Made by a program: the position numbers and the translations under genes. A stretch of DNA of 64,000 nt from NCBI RefSeq assembly GCF_051713825.1, contig NZ_JBIOQR010000001.1, positions 930,001-994,000 of the forward strand. Direction: 5' to 3'. Under the pieces are notes generated by a model. It saw only the letters and a program-made list of their open reading frames with translations, did not search any database and was not told where the DNA came from. Positions within the stretch are counted from its first letter, which is position 1. Each line of letters starts with the position of its first letter. Origin of the DNA: Enterococcus_K sp051713825 (GTDB taxonomy: Bacteria > Bacillota > Bacilli > Lactobacillales > Enterococcaceae). Below, one piece after another: positions 1 to 6,612 of the stretch.

Positions 1-1
1 T

Positions 2-493
2 ATCGAAGAGCTAATGGAGATAAAGGGAATTGGTAAAGTTAAAGCAATAGAGATCCGAGCGCTTATTGAGTTGGGGCGTCGAATGGAGGAGGCCAGTCAA
101 CCTAAAGTTGGGAAGATTCGGGCAAGCTTTGATCTTGCTCAACAGCTGATTCATGAGTTAAAAGACTACCAGCAGGAGCACTTTATTTGTTTTTATTTGA
201 ATACCAAAAACGAGATTATCCAAAAGGAAACATTGTTTGTTGGCTCCCTGAATCAAAGTGTGGCACACCCACGTGAGATTTTCCACGGGGCAGTAAGGTA
301 TCATGCAGCAAGTTTAATTATTGCTCATAATCATCCATCGGGGGATGCGACTCCCTCAGGACAAGATATTATGTTTACGCAGCGATTGAGTCAATGCGGG
401 GAAATGATGGGAATTGAATTATTGGATCATATCATTATTGGGCATAGTACGTATACCAGTTTAAAGGAAGACGAATTATTAAAGAAAAAATAA
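2..493 (+). CDS. radC: RadC family protein (JAMM/MPN domain), 5' end outside window
   Basis: The reading frame is open from base 2, so the gene begins upstream of the window and only the C-terminal 163 residues are present. The first residues carry a helix-hairpin-helix stretch (IKGIGKVKAIEI), followed by the JAMM metal-binding motif HNHPSGD near residue 110 and a downstream Asp, the hallmarks of the RadC/YeeS family. Full-length members are about 220-230 residues. The family was once linked to DNA repair, but its biochemical role is unsettled; the JAMM motif suggests a zinc-dependent hydrolase fold. An ATG at base 14 exists but lies inside the HhH motif, so it is not a credible start. Confidence 0.93.
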   Translation: MEELMEIKGIGKVKAIEIRALIELGRRMEEASQPKVGKIRASFDLAQQLIHELKDYQQEHFICFYLNTKNEIIQKETLFVGSLNQSVAHPREIFHGAVRYHAASLIIAHNHPSGDATPSGQDIMFTQRLSQCGEMMGIELLDHIIIGHSTYTSLKEDELLKKK

Positions 494-503
494 GGGCTAT
501 ATC

Positions 504-532
504 TTGCAAAACCAAAAATTCAACGGTACAAT
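504..532 (+). promoter_or_regulatory. Promoter of the cold-shock gene
   Basis: A -35 TTGCAA (504-509), a 17-bp spacer and a -10 TACAAT (527-532) lie just after radC. Transcription would start near 539 and give a leader of about 105 nt before the cold-shock ATG, a long leader as is typical for cspA-type genes. Confidence 0.6.
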
Positions 533-643
533 ATTAACTGTAATCTTGTTGGGCAATAGAAGTTGTAACACCAGTGACGCCTCTATCGGACTCGAGCAAT
601 GTTACAATTAATTAAGTGCTTTAGCACGAGGAGGATATTTATT

Positions 644-844
644 ATGGAACATGGTACAGTAAAATGGTTTAACGCTGAAAAAGGATTTGGCTTCATCTCT
701 CGTGAAGACGGAAGCGACGTATTCGTTCACTTTTCAGCAATTCAAGGCGACGGATTCAAAACTTTAGAAGAAGGTCAACCAGTGACTTTCGACGTTGAAG
801 ATTCAGACCGCGGCCCTCAAGCTGTAAACGTAGAAAAAAACTAA
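644..844 (+). CDS. cspA: Cold-shock protein, CspA/CspB family
   Basis: A 66-residue single cold-shock domain protein. RNP1 (KGFGFI) and RNP2 (VFVHF) are both intact, so it should bind single-stranded RNA and DNA as an RNA chaperone in the cytoplasm. The ATG at 644 is chosen because GAGGAGG ends about 9 nt upstream and the translation begins MEHGTVKWFN as in the family; an upstream ATG at 599 lies in the leader. A short stem (GTGCT/AGCAC, 616-627) sits directly in front of the ribosome binding site, so leader structure may modulate translation. The gene is monocistronic, with a terminator directly downstream. Paralogues are usual in this order, so the exact symbol is uncertain. Confidence 0.95.
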   Translation: MEHGTVKWFNAEKGFGFISREDGSDVFVHFSAIQGDGFKTLEEGQPVTFDVEDSDRGPQAVNVEKN

Positions 845-900
845 TTTAATTTTCATATAAAACCCATTTTCAAATGGTGTTGTTTCAAATTAAATTAAGA

Positions 901-930
901 AAAGAGGACATTTCGGTGTCCTCTTTTTTG
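901..930 (+). terminator. Rho-independent terminator of the cold-shock gene
   Basis: An 11-bp perfect stem (901-911 with 918-928) closes a six-base loop and runs into a T tract, 55 bp after the cold-shock stop codon. Confidence 0.9.
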
Positions 931-982
931 CTGCTCAAAATTGTTAGGAACTTTTCCAGCACCAGAATTGTTTAAAAACTAT

Positions 983-1012
983 TTGACAACAGATAAAATC
1001 ACATGGTATTCT
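983..1012 (+). promoter_or_regulatory. Putative promoter flanked by a TTTGACA/TGTCAAA inverted repeat
   Basis: TTGACA (983-988) and TATTCT (1007-1012) are separated by 18 bp. The -35 overlaps one arm of an inverted repeat, TTTGACA (982-988) and TGTCAAA (1012-1018), whose other arm overlaps the -10, a layout that could serve as an operator. It points at the 37-codon ORF starting at 1085. Confidence 0.45.
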
Positions 1013-1084
1013 GTCAAAGTAGTTGATTAACAACGTTTGTTCTTTTTTAGAGACAGACGACAAATATTTAAAGAAAGGAGAGGC

Positions 1085-1198
1085 ATGATTATGACAAACA
1101 CAAACGTGAACAAACAGAAAGAATTGAGAATAAAAAATGATTATACAGCTGGTGACGCAAGTGTGTGGTGCAAGAAAATTTTCATGCACTCTCACTAA
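1085..1198 (+). CDS. Putative 37-residue small protein
   Basis: A 37-codon ORF starting ATG-ATT-ATG with a near-ideal ribosome binding site (AAAGGAGAGG, 1074-1083). A promoter-like pair at 983-1012 precedes it and a probable terminator at 1224-1259 follows, so it could be an independent gene. The product is hydrophilic, begins MIMTNTNVNKQKE, and ends with KKIFMHSH; it has one Cys, one Trp and no signal peptide. I do not recognise it. The transcript might instead be a small RNA, but the strong ribosome binding site favours translation. Confidence 0.45.
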   Translation: MIMTNTNVNKQKELRIKNDYTAGDASVWCKKIFMHSH

Positions 1199-1223
1199 CA
1201 TAGACTTAAGTATAGGCAGGAAG

Positions 1224-1259
1224 ACCCGTTGATCATTTTTTTGTGATTGAGGGGTTTTT
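1224..1259 (+). terminator. Probable terminator after the 37-codon ORF
   Basis: Arms 1224-1235 and 1244-1255 pair over 12 positions with one mismatch and some G-U pairs, followed by a T tract. Confidence 0.5.
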
Positions 1260-1299
1260 CTGCTTTTTTAGAGGGAACAGATTAACGGAGGTGGGTCCA

Positions 1300-1347
1300 A
1301 TGATTGGAACGAAAAAGAAAATGAGAATAGAACAAAGGGATAAATAA
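1300..1347 (+). CDS. Possible 15-codon leader ORF upstream of rtcB
   Basis: ATG at 1300 preceded by CGGAGG (1286-1291) encodes MIGTKKKMRIEQRDK and a stop, 77 bp before rtcB. The ribosome binding site is good, but an ORF this short can arise by chance. It could be a regulatory leader peptide for the RNA ligase gene. No function is claimed. Confidence 0.25.
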   Translation: MIGTKKKMRIEQRDK

Positions 1348-1424
1348 TTGAGTTGTTTTCCTGATTAAGGGAGTTTCAACTGTTATTTCTATCCCCAATT
1401 TTAATAAGAGAATGAGGAATTAGA

Positions 1425-2600
1425 ATGTTAACAGTTAAAGGAAAATATAATGAAGCAAAAATTTATACAGATGCGGTTAGTGAGACAACGATTGGGCAAA
1501 TTATTACGTTGTGCAGTCAATCATTTACTCAGAGTAGCAAAATTCGTATTATGCCAGATACACATAGCGGCACTGGTTGTGTGATTGGGACGACAATGAC
1601 CATTGGCGATAAAGTGGTGCCAAACTTAGTGGGTGTGGATATTGGCTGTGGCTTATATGTTGTCAAACTGAAGAAAAATTGCAAGTTAAGCTTTGATAAG
1701 CTAGATCGGATTATCAGAACTAGAGTACCGAGTGGAAACCAAGCGCATCAGAAGCCTGTAACGGAATTTGAGTTAGGGGAGGTTCATGCACCTATCCATA
1801 AGGGCTGGGTGCTGCGAAGCTTAGGGACTTTGGGTGGCGGCAATCATTTCATAGAAGTTAATGAAGGGCGCGATGGGTATTATTTAGTTATTCATAGTGG
1901 GAGCCGAATATTAGGAAAAGAGATTGCCGAGTACCATCAAGAACAAGCTTTTCAAGAATTGTCTCAACAACGAAAAGAGTTGAAAATAGAAAGTAACAAA
2001 GCCGAAGCGCAAAAAAATGAAGAATTGGCAAGACAGCTTTGGGAGGAAAGAGAAGCCTTAAAAATTCCTTATGAGCTTTCTTATTTGGAGGGGAATTCTC
2101 TTGCAAACTACCTATCTGATATGCAGATTGCCCAACGGTATGCAGCAGAAAATCGCCGCTTGATGGCAGAAGTCATCTTAAAGGGAATGAAGTGGCATAA
2201 GTCAGTGGTTGAGAGCTTTGATTGTCCTCATAATTATATTGATTTAGAGAACGGCATTTTACGAAAAGGAGCTGTTTCTGCTCAAAAGGGTGAACAGCTG
2301 ATTATTCCACTGAATATGAAGGATGGGAGTATTTTAGGTAAAGGCAAAGGAAATCCAGAGTGGAATTATTCTGGTCCACATGGTGCAGGAAGACAATTGA
2401 GTCGTTCAGAAGCAAAAAGGAAGTTGAGCCTGGAAAGCTTCCAACACACAATGAAACAAGTCTGGACAACCTCGGTTTCTAAAAAAACATTGGATGAATC
2501 ACCGAAAGCTTATAAGCCTGTAAAACCATTATTAGAAGACCTTCAATCCGCTGTTGATGTAGAGGAGATTATTCGTCCGCTATATAATTTTAAAGGATAA
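1425..2600 (+). CDS. rtcB: RtcB family RNA ligase
   Basis: A 391-residue RtcB-family protein. RtcB joins RNA 2',3'-cyclic phosphate or 3'-phosphate ends to 5'-hydroxyl ends, using GTP and Mn2+ through a GMP-histidine intermediate. The metal-binding GVDIGCG (about residues 69-75), GGGNHF (about 137), HSGSR (about 156) and the guanylylation motif GPHGAGR (about 317, followed by LSRSEAK) are all visible. It is shorter than E. coli RtcB (408 residues). Residues 180-210 are a charged, probably coiled insertion. It stands alone: no archease, RtcA, RtcR or PrfH gene is adjacent. The likely role is repair of RNA cut by ribonuclease toxins or stress. The ATG at 1425 follows a weak GAGGAA site and its own strong terminator lies downstream. 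Confidence 0.93.
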   Translation: MLTVKGKYNEAKIYTDAVSETTIGQIITLCSQSFTQSSKIRIMPDTHSGTGCVIGTTMTIGDKVVPNLVGVDIGCGLYVVKLKKNCKLSFDKLDRIIRTRVPSGNQAHQKPVTEFELGEVHAPIHKGWVLRSLGTLGGGNHFIEVNEGRDGYYLVIHSGSRILGKEIAEYHQEQAFQELSQQRKELKIESNKAEAQKNEELARQLWEEREALKIPYELSYLEGNSLANYLSDMQIAQRYAAENRRLMAEVILKGMKWHKSVVESFDCPHNYIDLENGILRKGAVSAQKGEQLIIPLNMKDGSILGKGKGNPEWNYSGPHGAGRQLSRSEAKRKLSLESFQHTMKQVWTTSVSKKTLDESPKAYKPVKPLLEDLQSAVDVEEIIRPLYNFKG

Positions 2601-2678
2601 GGAAGTAGTTGGCCTAGCAAGTCAAATCACTTATCTGGTGAGTTTGGTTAAAAGTTTTCGCTAGTAATAAAGTAGAAC

Positions 2679-2715
2679 AAAACCCCTGCAAATGATTGAT
2701 TTGCAGGGGTTTTTA
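2679..2715 (+). terminator. Terminator of rtcB
   Basis: A 15-bp perfect stem (2679-2693 with 2699-2713), loop GATTG, with a T tract at its 3' side, about 80 bp after the rtcB stop. Confidence 0.9.
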
Positions 2716-2781
2716 GACTTTAAATCACCGAATTATTATATTGTTGCAACTTGTTTCAATCGTTTATATTATGTAAGTTTT

Positions 2782-3336
2782 TTAGACAGCAAACTTTTGA
2801 GCAAAGAGCTGTGTAGTTTCATGTAAACCACTATGTAAATCGATTTCCTCTTCATTATATGTGTGTGTATGTGCGCGTTGTGCGGCTTTTCCTAAAGTGT
2901 AGAACCAGAATAAATCAAATAGTTGGTCTAACTGATCAGCTGAGATATTCTCGTACTCAGGGATGGAGATAACCAAATTGTTAAAATGAACACTAATTAA
3001 CTCTTTCATTAATGGTCGACAGGTTTCATCAATCAAGAAGAAACGGTCAAACTCATCGGGGTTTTCCTGAGCGTATTGGCAAATGATCTCAGAAAAAGAA
3101 GGCAAGTCAGTTCGCTCTTTATCGGTTAAAAATTGTTCAACCGTTTGAATGATATACTCACTAGTAGCCGTTTTAAAGATAGTCAGATTTTCAAATTCTC
3201 GATAGATAGGCTGAGTTGAACAAGAAATGACCTTGGCAACTTTTCTGGCATGAAAATGTTTGAAACCTTCATCAACGACTAATTGATAGGCACCCTGTAG
3301 AAGCTGTTCGCGATAGATTTTTTTTGTTCGAACCAT
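2782..3336 (-). CDS. TetR/AcrR-like transcriptional regulator
   Basis: A 184-residue protein starting MVRTKKIYREQ. The N-terminal 55 residues look like a TetR-type helix-turn-helix (ARKVAKVISCSTQPIYREF), and the rest is helical without other recognisable motifs, as in the ligand-binding part of TetR regulators. The start at 3336 is chosen because AAAGGAG precedes it; the frame stays open another 29 codons upstream, but that stretch is hydrophobic and has no ribosome binding site. The gene is divergent from the Mga-like regulator across a 334-bp region. The ligand and target are unknown, and family assignment rests on the N-terminal pattern only. Confidence 0.75.
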   Translation of the reverse strand: MVRTKKIYREQLLQGAYQLVVDEGFKHFHARKVAKVISCSTQPIYREFENLTIFKTATSEYIIQTVEQFLTDKERTDLPSFSEIICQYAQENPDEFDRFFLIDETCRPLMKELISVHFNNLVISIPEYENISADQLDQLFDLFWFYTLGKAAQRAHTHTYNEEEIDLHSGLHETTQLFAQKFAV

Positions 3337-3534
3337 ATTGATTAACTCCTTTATAGTTATTTTTTGTGAGGTGAATAAAAGGAAGCAGCTAAGAAAAATA
3401 GACAGGTGGTACGATAAATGCAAGTTTCCACTAACTATTTAGCACTTGTTAATATAGATTATTAGCAAACTAGAACAAGCAAACCCTCTATTCTTAGAGA
3501 ATACCATAAGAATTTATTAAAAAATCATCATAAA

Positions 3535-3563
3535 TTGGCAAGGAAGTTACCACTTTATAATAA
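3535..3563 (+). promoter_or_regulatory. Putative promoter of the Mga-like regulator
   Basis: TTGGCA (3535-3540), a 17-bp spacer and TAATAA (3558-3563) lie in the 334-bp divergent region between the TetR-like and Mga-like genes. Little else is evident there apart from AT-rich sequence. Confidence 0.35.
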
Positions 3564-3670
3564 AAGTCTGATAGAATAGTATTGTGGGGAAAAGAATCTA
3601 TAAACAAAAAAATATATTTGGTTATTTTATAGAAGACCACCAACTATATTATCTATTTTTATGAAATGGG

Positions 3671-5200
3671 ATGTGTAAATTGATTAAGAAGTTATTAAAA
3701 CAAAGTACGGGGAAAAAATTAGAACTATTTCGATATATTATCATTCAAAAACCAGTTTCGATTAAAGAGCTAATGGATGTCTTTCAGTTTTCAAGAACAA
3801 CAATTAAACGAATGCTGCAGGAAGTTTCAAGTGATTTAGAAAGTTTGGGAATTGAAGGAGATATTGTTCAATCGGCCAACTTCTCCTATTCTTTTGTGAA
3901 TCGAACAGAGGATCTTTCAAGAATTTATCATCAGCTGACACTTTTTTATTGTCAACAGAGTACCGTTTTTCAATTATTGAAATTGAATTACTTGGAATCT
4001 GACTTAACAGTATCTGATTGTTGTGAGAAAATGAATATTTCAGAAGCCTACTGTTATAAGGTTATTAATGAAACCAATCAATTTTTAAAGGATTTTCATA
4101 TCAAAATTGTGACACAACAAAAGACGCTGACCTTTGATGGAGAGGAAGCTTCGATTCGGCTATTGGGGTTTTATTTATTTAGTCATACATATCTTGGCGT
4201 AGAATGGCCGTTTATACATATTGAGGAGCAACAGATTACTCAGCAATTAACGGTTAGCTATCGAAATTTTCTAGATAAGAAGTCATTTTCCGAAAAACAG
4301 ACCCTTTATTTTTGGTATGCAGTGAATTCTTTACGTGCCTCAAAAGGGTATATGATTGAGGAGATGGATGCACAAACGCAAGAAATTTTACGACTTATCT
4401 CAATTGACTACCCAATTTTTAAACCAAAACAGTTATATAATTTTGAAATTACGCCAGAAGATTACCAAAAGGAACTGTATTTTAGCACGTTTATTGTACA
4501 AGTTCAGTTGTCTAAAGTTTTTGAGTTATCGGGGCATTTGAGGAAAATTGGAAATCAGATTCGTAAACTTGATTATCCAATTGTTCACCTACTTCAACAG
4601 ATTATTTCTGAGTTTGATCAGCATTTTGACTTATCTATGTCAGAGAATGAAATTTCGCTACTCATGTATCAGATGGTCTTTCCGTTTATTCGGGATAGGT
4701 ATGTCAGCTACGGGAAAGATAAATTTGTGGAAGTAATCTATCATTATGCATCGTTAGATTATGCTGTATCCAAACGACGAATTTCGGTGATTGATTTTTT
4801 AGATTATTTTGCAAAAGAGAAAAGTCCAAAAGAATACAAGTTTTTTGTTTCCAATAATAAGATTTTTATCGTCGGAATTTTATATGCAACGCTGATTCGT
4901 TTAGAAAAAAAACAAATCAGAATCTATATCCACAATTCATTAAAAGGAATGTCTGGGGAGTCGTTGATTCGCTATCGTTTGGAAAATCTATTTAATCCGA
5001 AAACGGTGAGAATTGTTAATCATATTGAGGAAGCGGATTTGATTATATCAGATTCCATGGAAGAGGAACGGAATCCAAAAACAAAAATATTCTTTTTGGA
5101 GGATTTAAACAATCAGTATCAATGGGAGCATTTGTTTGATACGATTTTAGCGCTTTTGGAAGAGCGAGTTGTTGTTAATACAAAAGAAATGTTACATTAG
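3671..5200 (+). CDS. Mga-like helix-turn-helix transcriptional regulator
   Basis: A 509-residue protein resembling the Mga/AtxA group of Firmicute regulators. An N-terminal winged HTH (about residues 10-60, SIKELMDVFQFSRTTIKRML) and a second HTH-like segment (about 105-135, TVSDCCEKMNISEAYCYKVI) are followed by a long region that may contain PRD-like domains and a C-terminal part with an EIIB-like appearance. Length matches Mga (about 500-530). Such proteins activate virulence, surface-protein or sugar genes, often under PTS phosphorylation control; no target is adjacent. The ribosome binding site before ATG 3671 is poor, so the start is uncertain by a few codons. A strong terminator follows. 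Confidence 0.8.
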   Translation: MCKLIKKLLKQSTGKKLELFRYIIIQKPVSIKELMDVFQFSRTTIKRMLQEVSSDLESLGIEGDIVQSANFSYSFVNRTEDLSRIYHQLTLFYCQQSTVFQLLKLNYLESDLTVSDCCEKMNISEAYCYKVINETNQFLKDFHIKIVTQQKTLTFDGEEASIRLLGFYLFSHTYLGVEWPFIHIEEQQITQQLTVSYRNFLDKKSFSEKQTLYFWYAVNSLRASKGYMIEEMDAQTQEILRLISIDYPIFKPKQLYNFEITPEDYQKELYFSTFIVQVQLSKVFELSGHLRKIGNQIRKLDYPIVHLLQQIISEFDQHFDLSMSENEISLLMYQMVFPFIRDRYVSYGKDKFVEVIYHYASLDYAVSKRRISVIDFLDYFAKEKSPKEYKFFVSNNKIFIVGILYATLIRLEKKQIRIYIHNSLKGMSGESLIRYRLENLFNPKTVRIVNHIEEADLIISDSMEEERNPKTKIFFLEDLNNQYQWEHLFDTILALLEERVVVNTKEMLH

Positions 5201-5230
5201 TTCAAAGATTGTGATTGAAAACATGAAATG

Positions 5231-5280
5231 AACACATCAGAAAGTCAGCGCGATGAGCTAACTTTCTGATGTGTTTTTTT
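5231..5280 (+). terminator. Terminator of the Mga-like gene
   Basis: A 14-bp stem (5232-5245 with 5261-5274) followed by seven Ts, 30 bp downstream of the stop codon. Confidence 0.9.
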
Positions 5281-5378
5281 CTGAAACTAGTAAAAAATAC
5301 AATGGGGGTTTTTGTTTGGGCTACATAAGGTGAAGCGAAGCATACAAAGAGTTAATATAATCTGAGCCTATACTAGAG

Positions 5379-5645
5379 TTAATAACTAGTTAAATAATCT
5401 GCGTATTTGTCATGTAGTTGAATACCAGATTTAAGTGAATTTCCTGACAAGTCATCTATTAAATCAAGTGTAAGAGTTTCAGCTGTATAACCATCAATTA
5501 ATTCTAAAATTTTAAATATGGTGTCATAGGTTAAATTATAAGCTGTCTCTTTCGTCATGTCGTCAGGAGAATACTTTTGAGAACTAACAACTTGTTCTTG
5601 AATCTGTTGCAATTTAGAGAAAAATAGCAGTTGTTCATTGGTCAT
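5379..5645 (-). CDS. Hypothetical 88-residue protein
   Basis: An 88-residue acidic, helical protein starting MTNEQLLFFSKLQQIQ. The ATG follows AAAAAGGAG at good spacing, so it is very likely translated. It has no signal peptide, membrane segment or known motif. The size, acidity and position next to small accessory genes recall immunity-type proteins, but nothing in the sequence proves this. I do not recognise the family. Confidence 0.65.
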   Translation of the reverse strand: MTNEQLLFFSKLQQIQEQVVSSQKYSPDDMTKETAYNLTYDTIFKILELIDGYTAETLTLDLIDDLSGNSLKSGIQLHDKYADYLTSY

Positions 5646-5841
5646 ATCAGTGCTCCTTTTTAAAAATTCTAAATCTTGTCAGGTAAGTAGATAGTAAATA
5701 GGAAACGAAACATTCAGGAGTCTCTTCATGCTTGTAACAAGGTTTCTTATAGAAGTGATTATTTTTGGAACAAGTAGAGCTCTAGTTGAGTGGTAAAAAT
5801 AGCTATCCCAGCTAATAAAAGCTAGAAAGGAGTCTTTCACA

Positions 5842-6225
5842 TTACATATCTAAGCAAAAAACGCATTCCTCTTCTAGTAATTCGCCAGTTTTGTAGAACC
5901 CGAATGACTCATATAAAGAGATCGCTCTTTTATTTTCCGGGCGGGTACTTAGAAATATCTTTTGACAATTAAGACTAGTAACCATCTCATTTATAATAAA
6001 AGAGAGACTTTTTTTACCAAGACCTTTGTTCTGGTGTCGATAGTCTATCATTAGTCTGCAAAGTTCATAGCGGTTAGTTTCTTGGTCAAATCCGTACATG
6101 GTAAATCCTACAGCCTCACTATTATATACGATTCCTTTTGTGCTCCAGGTGCCTTCGTAATAAGTTTGTATCAGTGAGTATGCATTAGAGGAGACAAAGT
6201 CTGCTCCTTCGTCTCCAGGGTACAT
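5842..6225 (-). CDS. GNAT family N-acetyltransferase (start uncertain)
   Basis: A 127-residue acetyltransferase from the first ATG. The acetyl-CoA binding motif A (RHQNKGLGKKSL, about residues 63-74) and the later motif NKRAISLYESFGF are clear. Family members normally have about 15-20 residues before the equivalent of this ATG. That missing part is encoded in frame upstream, reading SLELINIGEENWDIFCS without a stop. No ATG, GTG or TTG occurs there, but GGAAGGAG lies 9 nt before a CTG at 6282. The ATG at 6225 has no ribosome binding site. Translation may therefore start at a non-standard codon, overlapping the end of the upstream gene (6260) by 23 bp. The substrate is unknown. Confidence 0.8.
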   Translation of the reverse strand: MYPGDEGADFVSSNAYSLIQTYYEGTWSTKGIVYNSEAVGFTMYGFDQETNRYELCRLMIDYRHQNKGLGKKSLSFIINEMVTSLNCQKIFLSTRPENKRAISLYESFGFYKTGELLEEECVFCLDM

Positions 6226-6259
6226 AGAACAAAATATATCCCAGTTCTCTTCGCCGATA

Positions 6260-6499
6260 TTAATTAGTTCTAACGAGGTCAGTGGTATTTTCTCCTTCCA
6301 GAATCCGAGTTAACTCGACAAATAAAGCAGATGAATATTTTTCTCGAAATTGTTGTTCATATTCTTTTGCTTCTGCGCGTGTATCGAATTTTTTCTTTAG
6401 TTTCATCGTTTGGGTTTTGATTTTTATTTTGTTTCCCTTACGTTTGATAAGTTCGTCGACAATTTCTTTAACGAATTGCTCTTTTTCTGCTTTGTTCAT
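6260..6499 (-). CDS. Hypothetical small basic protein
   Basis: A 79-residue lysine-rich protein starting MNKAEKEQFVKEIVDEL. The start at 6499 is chosen because AAGGAGTG precedes it; the open frame further upstream lacks a ribosome binding site. The pattern is helical and highly charged, with KGNKIKIKTQTMKLKKKFDTRAEAKEY-like basic composition in the middle and no membrane segment. It lies directly upstream of, and its 3' end overlaps, the probable true start of the acetyltransferase, suggesting one transcript. I do not recognise the family. Confidence 0.65.
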   Translation of the reverse strand: MNKAEKEQFVKEIVDELIKRKGNKIKIKTQTMKLKKKFDTRAEAKEYEQQFREKYSSALFVELTRILEGENTTDLVRTN

Positions 6500-6574
6500 T
6501 TTGTCACTCCTTAGAAAGTCATAGGCCATATTTGTTTTACAGGATCTGATTGCACGCACCTTACAGAACTTACA

Positions 6575-6607
6575 CAAAAGGAGCTGTGCTAGTTTGCGCA
6601 GCTCCTA
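6575..6607 (-). terminator. Terminator of the rpoY-rnjA operon
   Basis: Read on the minus strand, an 11-bp stem (6596-6606 with 6579-6589) is followed by TTTTG. It lies directly after the RNase J stop codon. Confidence 0.8.
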
Positions 6608-6612
6608 AAAGA

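Noticed and set aside
944..1201. Minus-strand 85-codon frame opposite the small ORF at 1085
   Set aside because: No ribosome binding site and unlikely composition; the plus-strand ORF with a strong ribosome binding site is the better reading.
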